DNA of 19,453 nt, from the NCBI GenBank assembly GCA_964461335.1, contig CAYWTY010000032.1:1-19453 (forward strand). Direction: 5' to 3'. Under the pieces are notes generated by a model, which was not told where the DNA came from, made no database searches, and was given only the letters and a program-made list of their open reading frames with translations. The stretch is from JAKJBL01 sp964461335. Its GTDB lineage: Bacteria; Bacillota; Clostridia; Christensenellales; CAG-138. Position 1 is the first letter of the stretch; the number at the start of each line of letters is the position of its first letter. This document shows positions 14,067 to 19,453 of this stretch, in pieces. The translations under genes and the position numbers were made by a program.

Positions 14067-14084
14067 GCTGTATTCAAGTACAGC
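14067..14084 (+). promoter_or_regulatory. Palindrome upstream of the metallophosphoesterase gene
   Basis: GCTGTA-TTCAAG-TACAGC is a perfect 6+6+6 inverted repeat. It lies directly after TTGCTT (14061-14066) and before CTAAAT (14084-14089), a weak promoter pair with a 17-base spacer, so it could be an operator in the spacer. A separate TATAAT at 14112-14117 is too close to the ribosome binding site to be sure of. Nothing else was found in 13985-14134. Confidence 0.35.
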
Positions 14085-14134
14085 TAAATGCGTCTTCTTA
14101 AAAAAGTTCTTTATAATAATAGGAGCCAAGCAAG

Positions 14135-15319
14135 TTGAGCAAAAGAAAGTATACGCGGTATATACGCAAAAGCCGAAAACAAAAATATAGCTTGCAGCTT
14201 GTATTTATAGCTGTGCTTTCACTCACGCTTCTTGCAATACTAATCCTATACTTTGCTGACGGGTTAGAGTATATAATATCCCCATTTTCAAGCTCCCCTG
14301 TTGACAACCCCTTAGAGCCGGTTCCTGCGCTAAAAAATGAAGTTTCCGAAGCACCGGTGCTAAACCTTGTGCCTAAGGCGCAAAGCCTGCCAGAGCCAAC
14401 TCCTACACCCGACTTAAGCAAGCTCTTTGTAAACGACCAAGATGTATATACAATAGGCTGGGTTTCAGATACACAGCATTACGCAGGGAAATATCCGGAG
14501 CTTTACAGCCTGCTTACGGAGTTTTTGGCAAAGGAGCAAGCTAATTTAAACTTAAAGTACATTGTGCATACAGGCGACCTCGTTCATAACTCTAAGGTGT
14601 TAGATGAATGGGATGTTGCAAATAAGGCAATGCAAGCGCTAAGCAATCTTCCTTATGGGGTGCTTGCCGGCAACCATGATATAGGCCGCGAGCTTGACTT
14701 TACCAATTACAGCAGGAATTTTGGCGAAGATGCAATGAGGGCACGAACAAACAACAGCTATTATGGCGGCTCCTATAAGAATAACCGCGGGCATTATGAC
14801 CTTATCCGGCTTGGCTCACGCCAGTTTGTGTTTGTATATATGAGCTATTCACCTGATTCGCAATGTATACGCTGGGTGAACAAAGTGTTTGAAGATTACA
14901 GGGAATATGTTGGTGTGCTTTGCGTTCACGACTATTTTGATACTGATATGTCATACTCAACACAGGGTAAACTTCTGTTTGATAAAGTCGTTAAAAAAAA
15001 CCCTAACATATACCTCGTAATGTGCGGGCATCGCTATACCATAGGCCACGCCAAAATTACAATTAATGATGGAAACGATAAGCAAAAACGCACTGTATAT
15101 GAACTTATTTCAAATTATCAATCAGCAGGCCCAAAGGGCGGCTCTGCGTATATGCAGTTCCTTCAGGTAGATGAGGGGAAGGGGGAGGTGCGTGTAATCA
15201 GTTATTCCCCTTATACAGACGATTATAATTATCATGATACACCGGGCGCGGAGCTCGAGAAATACCCTGTAAACCCGAAAAATGAGGAGTATAAATTTCC
15301 TATACCATGGGGGTTTTAA
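14135..15319 (+). CDS. Membrane-anchored extracellular calcineurin-like metallophosphoesterase
   Basis: The 394-aa product has a basic N terminus, one membrane anchor (about 20-42) and a Pro-rich tether (about 53-95, with PEPTPTPD). A metallophosphoesterase domain follows from about 104. The metal-binding motifs are in order: SDTQH (111-115), GDLVHN (147-152), GNHD (179-182), H265 in CVHDY, and GH at 298-299 with H305. These bind two metal ions and hydrolyse phosphomono- or diesters. The anchor orientation (positive residues inside) places the domain outside the cell. The start is TTG 14135 with AGGAG about 9 bases upstream. It is transcribed alone, convergent with the ABC ATPase gene. It could act on cell-wall teichoic-type polymers, nucleotides or phospholipid head groups; the sequence does not decide. 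Confidence 0.85.
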   Translation: MSKRKYTRYIRKSRKQKYSLQLVFIAVLSLTLLAILILYFADGLEYIISPFSSSPVDNPLEPVPALKNEVSEAPVLNLVPKAQSLPEPTPTPDLSKLFVNDQDVYTIGWVSDTQHYAGKYPELYSLLTEFLAKEQANLNLKYIVHTGDLVHNSKVLDEWDVANKAMQALSNLPYGVLAGNHDIGRELDFTNYSRNFGEDAMRARTNNSYYGGSYKNNRGHYDLIRLGSRQFVFVYMSYSPDSQCIRWVNKVFEDYREYVGVLCVHDYFDTDMSYSTQGKLLFDKVVKKNPNIYLVMCGHRYTIGHAKITINDGNDKQKRTVYELISNYQSAGPKGGSAYMQFLQVDEGKGEVRVISYSPYTDDYNYHDTPGAELEKYPVNPKNEEYKFPIPWGF

Positions 15320-15357
15320 AAAACTCGCGCCTGAAGTCTAAATTAAGCTTCGTGGCT

Positions 15358-15945
15358 CTACTCGTTAAAGTCGTTTGCGCCAAGAAAAAGCTGCTTTGCC
15401 TTAAACAAGTCAGCATCCGTAGGGTCATGCGTAACAAGCACAATCAGCTCTGCTGCGCTTTGAATATGTGGTATAAGGCGTGCGCGGAGCGCATCATCAA
15501 TGCCTGTAAATGGTTCATCAAGCAGGAGAATATCACCCCCATAAGCGCATGCTCGCCCAAGCGCAACTCTGCGCTGCATGCCGCCTGAAAGCTCATGCGG
15601 GTAGTGGTTGCGCTCAGCTGCAAGCTCCATTCGCTCAAGCCAAGCAGCTGCTGTGCTGACTTCTCTATTTTTCTTAAGCACTAAATCAATATTTTCATAG
15701 CTTGTGCACCAGGGTAAAAGCCTGTTTTCCTGGAAAACCATGCTTACCCTTTTCCCGTTCAAACCTTTAACTGAGCCTTTTTGCTGCGTTAAAAGCCCTG
15801 CAAGCAAACGCAGCAGCGTAGTCTTGCCTGAGCCTGATGGGCCTAAAATAGCTACTGCTCCTTTATATGGCAACTCAAGCGAGAAATCACAGAGCACTGT
15901 TTTACCCTCATAACCTGCATAAACATTTGTAAGGCGTATGCTCAT
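15358..15945 (-). CDS. ABC transporter ATPase, SsuB/TauB/ThiZ-like
   Basis: The 195-aa ATP-binding subunit has all motifs: Walker A GPSGSGKTT (35-43), Q-loop Q72, signature LSGGM (119-123), Walker B ILLLDE (139-144) and the switch His H173 in VTHD. It is shorter than most ATPases of this group (about 240-260 aa), consistent with a minimal domain lacking C-terminal extensions. ATG 15945 overlaps the permease stop as ATGA, and the run GGGGGG about 8 bases upstream serves as ribosome binding site. An in-frame ATG at 15960 is less likely. It is the last gene of the operon crp-like/binding protein/permease/ATPase, powering uptake by the permease at 15942-16703. Confidence 0.92.
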   Translation of the reverse strand: MSIRLTNVYAGYEGKTVLCDFSLELPYKGAVAILGPSGSGKTTLLRLLAGLLTQQKGSVKGLNGKRVSMVFQENRLLPWCTSYENIDLVLKKNREVSTAAAWLERMELAAERNHYPHELSGGMQRRVALGRACAYGGDILLLDEPFTGIDDALRARLIPHIQSAAELIVLVTHDPTDADLFKAKQLFLGANDFNE

Positions 15946-16703
15946 TCGTGCGCCCCCCATCTGCCATCGCGCCGTATTTTTCTAAGCAGGCGTACAAACG
16001 CGTGTTCAAACAGAATAGAAAGTGCGATTACAACAGCTGTCCACGCGAACATATCCGCTGTAAGCAAATTGTATTTGCTCTGCATAAGGTTACGGCCGAT
16101 TGAGTTTGGCGTATGCGCAAGCACCTCTGCAGCAACACCTGCCTTCCATGCAAAACCAAGGCCTGTTGCGCAGGCTGCGAGCAAATTTGGAAGCAGGCTT
16201 GGCAGATATACCATTCTGAATGTTTTTAGCTTCCCAAAGTGAAAGAGCTTTGCCATCTCAATAAGCTCTTGGTCAGTTGCGCGTATGCCCTCCTGTACGC
16301 TTGCCCAAATAAGCGGGAGCACCATAACAAGCGCTGTAAATGTAGGTACAAAATTTGAATGAATCCAGAGCACAACAAGCAGAATGAACGAAGCTACAGG
16401 GGTTGCCTTCATTATGCTTCTAAGCGGCTTAAGAAGCGCATTAGCAAAAGGCAGCGCTGCAGTAAGTATGCCAAGCAGCAAGCCCAGCATCACTGCAATT
16501 AGGTAACCTGCCAAAATGCGTAATAAGCTAAAAAAGGTAGAAACCCAAAAGCTGCCCTGCAGAGCAAGCCTAAAGAGGCTAAATGCACTTTCAAGGGGAG
16601 AGGGGAGAATGAATAGGGAGCCTACAGCAAGGCTTGCCAGCTGCCATAGGCCAAGCCAAAAAAGCGCTATTCCAATACCTCTAAAAAATCCTTTTAAGCG
16701 CAT
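15942..16703 (-). CDS. ABC transporter permease, SsuC/TauC/ThiX-like
   Basis: The 253-aa product has six hydrophobic segments (about 7-33, 55-80, 85-105, 110-135, 170-195 and 215-235). The family coupling motif lies around ELIEMAKLFHFGKLKTFRMV (about 146-165) with the LPSLLPNL turn. This is the membrane channel of a type I importer for nitrate, sulfonate, taurine, aromatic acid or thiamine precursor. ATG 16703 has a strong ribosome binding site (GGAGGA, about 5 bases upstream). It lies 23 bases after the binding-protein stop and overlaps the ATPase start by 4 bases. Confidence 0.92.
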   Translation of the reverse strand: MRLKGFFRGIGIALFWLGLWQLASLAVGSLFILPSPLESAFSLFRLALQGSFWVSTFFSLLRILAGYLIAVMLGLLLGILTAALPFANALLKPLRSIMKATPVASFILLVVLWIHSNFVPTFTALVMVLPLIWASVQEGIRATDQELIEMAKLFHFGKLKTFRMVYLPSLLPNLLAACATGLGFAWKAGVAAEVLAHTPNSIGRNLMQSKYNLLTADMFAWTAVVIALSILFEHAFVRLLRKIRRDGRWGAHE

Positions 16704-16726
16704 TTATCCTCCTTTAGGCAATTAAC

Positions 16727-17508
16727 TTAAGGGAGATAGTAAAAGTCGTCGCCAGGAAGCTTTCCTCCAATGCTTTTCGGGTTCGCGTTATAAAGCATTT
16801 CGAGCATGCTTCTTGCGCTTAGTTTCATATCATCACCAGTAATGCAGACAATATTGCACTTGGGTATTGCTGCCTCTGCTGCTTCAGCGCTTGGGATAAT
16901 GCCGAACTTCTCTATAAGCGCTGCAGCTTCTTTTGGCTTCTCGTTTGTAAAGGCAGTAGATGCTGCATATTCAAGCAAAAATGCATCTATTGCCTCTGGG
17001 TTGCTTTTTAGCACATCGCGCCTTACGATAATACAGCCTTGAACCAGCTCAGTTCCGCCGGAAACCTTGTTCCATTCTTCTGTAAGGTCAAGCGCAATTC
17101 GAAGCTTTGGGTTTTTAAGCCTTGCGATTGTTGCGTTAGGTTCAGGGAGCATCGCAACCTTAACCCCGCCCATGTCAGCTGCAAGCAAGGTTGCAAGTTC
17201 TGAGTGCTCAGCCATGTATTCGATTTCAGTATCAGCTAAAACTTGGTTTTGTTCAAGGAGGTAATTGAGGATGTATTCGGGTGTTGCGCCTTCTCCTGTT
17301 GCATAAAGCTTTGCTTTTTTAAGGTCTGAAAGCGTATTTACGCTATTTCCGTTTTCAAGAATATAAAGTACGCCAAGCGTGTTTACTGCAATAATTGCAA
17401 CATTCCCATCGGTTTTGTTATACAGTGCGGATGCAAGGTTAATTGGCGCAGCTGCAATATCAGCTTCACCTGTTGCTATTTTGCCTACTATTTCATCAGG
17501 AGCTGCTG
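16727..17508 (-). CDS. NMT1/SsuA-type binding protein, C-terminal part (cut by assembly gap)
   Basis: Reading back from TAA at 16727, the frame is open for 259 codons up to the N run. That is well beyond the internal ATG at 17215. It begins APDEIVGKIATGEADIAAAP, then INLASALYNKT, LGVLYILENG, ATGEGATPEY, EHSELATLL and AMLPEPNATI. These are hallmarks of a large group of clostridial ABC binding proteins in the NMT1/SsuA/ThiY fold. The protein binds a small anionic or heterocyclic nutrient outside the cell. The gene is followed after 23 bases by its permease. The 5' part joins to the 17519-17862 fragment only if the gap is short, and the homologous ends argue against a simple join. Confidence 0.85.
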
Positions 17509-17518
17509 NNNNNNNNNN
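17509..17518. other. Assembly gap (10 N)
   Basis: Ten N bases of placeholder length interrupt the binding-protein gene. Counting them literally puts the two flanks out of frame (the left reading runs into TAG about 10 codons later), so the true gap length is not 10. Confidence 0.97.
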
Positions 17519-17862
17519 TTACAAGGCAGCAATGCTACATCAACGTCGCCATTGATGAGTTTAGGAACAACTTCATCGGCTGTTCCATAGATTCCAAATT
17601 GATAATCGTGTTTGGCTGTACCCGTCTCCGCGTCCTTCATAAGCTTTACCATACCCATGCCTGTAGGCCCTTTTAAGGCAATAATTGAAAGCGAAACAGG
17701 TTCTGGTTCAGGCTCAGGTTGGGGTTGGGGCGTGGCTATCGGCACTTGTGATGGCTGCACAGTTACCTGTGGAGGTTCGGGAACAACCTGCGCTGCACAC
17801 CCCAAGAGAAGTGCAAAAACAAGAATAAGTGCAAGAGCGAGTGAATATTTTTTGGGGTTCAT
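17519..17862 (-). CDS. NMT1/SsuA-type binding lipoprotein, N-terminal part (cut by assembly gap)
   Basis: ATG 17862 has AAGGAG about 8 bases upstream. It starts a lipoprotein with signal core LALALILVFALLL and lipobox LLGC (Cys 22). A tether rich in Pro, Gln and Glu (about 26-55) follows, then the binding-domain start SLSIIALKGPTGMGMVKLM, typical of the family. The last residues before the gap are TADEVVPKLINGDVDVALLP (94-113) and C114. They align with the first residues after the gap (APDEIVGKIATGEADIAAAP), so the two fragments cover the same part of the fold. It is cotranscribed with the Crp-like gene 40 bases upstream. Confidence 0.8.
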
Positions 17863-17902
17863 TTAAAAGTCTCCTTTTATTCGTTATAGTGTCAAAACCT
17901 GT

Positions 17903-18586
17903 TTATAAAAAGGGTTCGGGCTGCTCTACAAGCACATCTACTTTATGCCCGTTTCGTTTGATGCTGCCGTTCTTCTCTAGGTTGTCAAGCGCCCTGTAAA
18001 GCGAAGCGCGGCTTATGCAAAGTGACTTTGCAAGTGCAGTAAAGCTGTTGATTTGCGCGCCTTGAATAGCGTTTTGGGTTAGGTAAAAAAGCACGCGCTC
18101 TTCAACTGTTGGCCGTATAAAATATTCAAGACGCTTATTCAGAAAATGAATGCGCCCAGTTAGGTGGCAAATATAGTTTTCCGCTAAAATGTGGTTTTTA
18201 TAAAAAAGTTCCTTGAGTGTTTCTTCGCTTATAAGAAGCGCAGCTGTATTATTCTTTGCAAGAATGCTAACAGGGTATGGCTGCGCCTTTCCGGAGGAGA
18301 AAAGTGAAGCCATGCCAAAGAGCTGCCCTGGAGTGAGCATGCTCATGCGCATAACCCCTTCACCAGAATGTTTTTCAACTATTGCGCTTCCTGAAAGCAG
18401 AATGCCTAAGCATGGCTTTAAACTGTTTTGGTCAAGGATGGTTTCGCCCGAAGCATATTGAATATATTCGGCTTCAAGGCTCATAAGAAGCTTTTCAATT
18501 TCTTCTTTAGCAAAGCCATTAAAGAGAAACGTCTGTTCAAGAAGAAGCGAAAAGCGCTTGGCTTGAACTTTAGTTAAATATAGCAT
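17903..18586 (-). CDS. Crp/Fnr-family transcriptional regulator
   Basis: The 227-aa product has an N-terminal cyclic-nucleotide-type beta-barrel (about 20-130, with ASGETIL and GQLFG at the expected turns). A dimerisation helix follows (about 131-158), then a C-terminal winged helix (about 160-220; helix-turn-helix SFTALAKSLCISRASLYRAL, 181-200). It has few cysteines and no Fnr-type Cys cluster, so a 4Fe-4S oxygen sensor is unlikely; the signal could be a small metabolite. ATG 18586 has GGAG about 7 bases upstream. It leads the importer operon, and its own promoter region holds a 16-base palindrome of Crp geometry (18607-18622), implying autoregulation and control of the whole operon. Confidence 0.9.
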   Translation of the reverse strand: MLYLTKVQAKRFSLLLEQTFLFNGFAKEEIEKLLMSLEAEYIQYASGETILDQNSLKPCLGILLSGSAIVEKHSGEGVMRMSMLTPGQLFGMASLFSSGKAQPYPVSILAKNNTAALLISEETLKELFYKNHILAENYICHLTGRIHFLNKRLEYFIRPTVEERVLFYLTQNAIQGAQINSFTALAKSLCISRASLYRALDNLEKNGSIKRNGHKVDVLVEQPEPFL

Positions 18587-18606
18587 GACAACTCCGATGC
18601 ATAATC

Positions 18607-18622
18607 TGTCTCAAATGAGACA
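18607..18622 (-). promoter_or_regulatory. Crp-type operator palindrome
   Basis: TGTCTCA-TT-TGAGACA on the minus strand is a perfect 7+2+7 inverted repeat; as TGTCT-N6-AGACA it has the same spacing as Crp/Fnr-family sites. It lies between the predicted transcription start (about 18622) and the start codon, a position suited to repression. Confidence 0.65.
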
Positions 18623-18628
18623 TATTAT

Positions 18629-18657
18629 AGTGTAAACGCTTATTCTGCCATTGTCAA
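18629..18657 (-). promoter_or_regulatory. Promoter of the Crp-like/importer operon
   Basis: Minus-strand consensus TTGACA (18657-18652), a 17-base spacer and TACACT (18634-18629). A perfect TATAAT follows at once (18629-18624), but at 22 bases from the -35. Confidence 0.55.
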
Positions 18658-18670
18658 GTATTTAACAAAT

Positions 18671-18697
18671 AAAAAACAGCACCTTTTTGGGGTGCTG
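18671..18697 (-). terminator. Intrinsic terminator of the UPF0340 gene
   Basis: CAGCACC (18677-18683) and GGTGCTG (18691-18697) form a 7-bp stem. On the minus strand the stem is followed by TTTTTT (complement of 18676-18671). It lies about 29 bases past the gene stop. Confidence 0.85.
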
Positions 18698-18725
18698 CTA
18701 TATTAGCACTTACTATAATTCGTTC

Positions 18726-19295
18726 TTAAGCTCTATGCCCGTTATTTTGCTCATATTGCGCACGCGGCCCGCCAATATATTTTGGGCGGGTATATGCCAT
18801 AGTAAGGTTTGCTTCCCCAATTTTGCGGCCGCGAGTATGAAGAGGTACAACAACAGGCCGCAAATGCATGCCAATTAATGTTCCCCCTATATCAAGGCCT
18901 GCGCTTGCTAAAGCGCGTATATCTTCAACAACAACAGGTGCCACAAAACGCTCCATTGCAAGAGCTGCAAAAGCGCCCCCTGCGTGAAGCCATGGTTTAA
19001 CCCAGACTTGGGTCAGCCCATATTGCATTAGTGCCTGCCGCTCAACAACAAGAGCGCGGTTTAAGTGTTCGCAGCATTGCACTGCAAGCATAAGGTTGTG
19101 CGCCTTAATTTCCGGGAGAATAGCATCCATAATTAAAGCTGCTATGTTCTCGTCTGATTGTGAGCCTATATCAAAGCCTGCAACTGCGCTTGTAGAACAG
19201 CCAACAACAATAAGTTCCCCTTGCTGCAGTGATGCAGCACTAAAGAGCTCACAGAGCGCATCATGTACTTGTCTGTTTATGTCATTATTCTCCAT
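18726..19295 (-). CDS. ywlG: UPF0340/DUF436 protein (YwlG-like)
   Basis: The 189-aa product matches the UPF0340 (TIGR01440) family throughout: GELIVVGCSTSAVAGFDIGS (26-45), AVQCCEHLNRALVVERQAL near residues 70-89, AGGAFAALAME, VEDIRALASAGLDIGGTLIGMHL and the final RPKYIGGPRA. The length is normal. The function is unknown; the conserved Cys and His residues (VGCSTS, QCCEH) suggest a small-molecule or metal-binding enzyme. In Bacillus the gene sits near glyA/upp-type housekeeping genes, but that context is not visible here. ATG 19295 has GGGGG about 11 bases upstream. It has its own promoter and terminator. Confidence 0.92.
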   Translation of the reverse strand: MENNDINRQVHDALCELFSAASLQQGELIVVGCSTSAVAGFDIGSQSDENIAALIMDAILPEIKAHNLMLAVQCCEHLNRALVVERQALMQYGLTQVWVKPWLHAGGAFAALAMERFVAPVVVEDIRALASAGLDIGGTLIGMHLRPVVVPLHTRGRKIGEANLTMAYTRPKYIGGPRAQYEQNNGHRA

Positions 19296-19331
19296 CTTTA
19301 AGCAACCCCCGGTAAAATTTCATCACAAAAT

Positions 19332-19365
19332 GCGCAGTGCCATTATACTCTTGTACTTACTGCGC
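19332..19365. repeat. Inverted repeat flanking the UPF0340 promoter -10
   Basis: GCGCAGT (19332-19338) and ACTGCGC (19359-19365) are perfect 7-bp arms 20 bases apart, bracketing the -10 from the end of the -35 to the transcription start. Possible repressor half-sites; may be chance. Confidence 0.35.
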
Positions 19366-19370
19366 GTCAA
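19342..19370 (-). promoter_or_regulatory. Promoter of the UPF0340 gene
   Basis: Minus-strand TTGACG (19370-19365), a 17-base spacer and perfect TATAAT (19347-19342). The predicted leader is about 40 bases. The remaining bases to 19453 hold no supported gene. Confidence 0.75.
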
Positions 19371-19453
19371 TGCCAGTTAGGGGTTCAGCGATTAAGTGTG
19401 TGTAGCGGCGTCAAACATAGGTTACACATCTGTGCAAGGAAAGCTGTCATGGG

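Noticed and set aside
19371..19453. Gene fragment at the right edge (minus frame open for about 21 codons)
   Set aside because: Too short and without recognisable features to support.

Overview
The window reads as a chromosomal stretch from a Bacillota (Firmicutes), most likely a Clostridia-type anaerobe. Supporting signs are strong AGGAGG-type ribosome binding sites, several TTG/GTG starts, many lipobox lipoproteins, sigma-A-like promoters, a UPF0340 (YwlG-type) protein and a sugar ABC importer without its own ATPase. I cannot place it to genus. A run of exactly 10 N (17509-17518) shows it is a scaffolded draft assembly. No phage, transposase, CRISPR array, rRNA or origin was seen.

Layout. 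1-1700: small membrane/zinc-ribbon proteins on the minus strand. 2034-2858: a secreted lipoprotein (+). 3225-3301: tRNA-Val(CAC) (-). 3456-5456 (-): a TetR regulator preceded by two damaged genes, a truncated cupin and an Old-Yellow-Enzyme-family reductase reduced to its C-terminal FAD/NAD half. 5913-7307 (+): a small unknown protein, a GNAT acetyltransferase and an isoprenylcysteine-methyltransferase-like membrane enzyme in one tight run. 7359-8810 (-): SelO protein AMPylase. 9321-9755 (+): OsmC-like protein with a good terminator. 9930-13157 (-): a CUT1 sugar importer (binding lipoprotein, two permeases, no ATPase). 13460-13970: structured hairpins and a small gene broken by an in-frame amber codon. 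14135-15319 (+): a membrane-anchored extracellular metallophosphoesterase. 15358-18586 (-): a Crp/Fnr-family regulator, an NMT1/SsuA-type binding lipoprotein (interrupted by the assembly gap), a permease and an ATPase, forming a regulated importer operon. 18726-19295 (-): UPF0340 protein.

How the genes work together. Two importers dominate: a polysaccharide/oligosaccharide-type uptake system that must borrow an ATPase encoded elsewhere, and a nitrate/sulfonate/thiamine-precursor-type system led by a Crp-like regulator whose promoter carries a perfect Crp-geometry palindrome. The cupin/OYE region looks like a former TetR-regulated redox locus that has lost DNA between two genes.

The points most worth a second look are the amber-interrupted small gene (13674-13907), the two non-contiguous paralogous ends at the assembly gap, the cupin/OYE deletion junction, the unannotated 58-aa protein coupled to the GNAT gene, and several well-formed operator-like palindromes. 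I do not see a convincing new multi-gene defence or mobile system.
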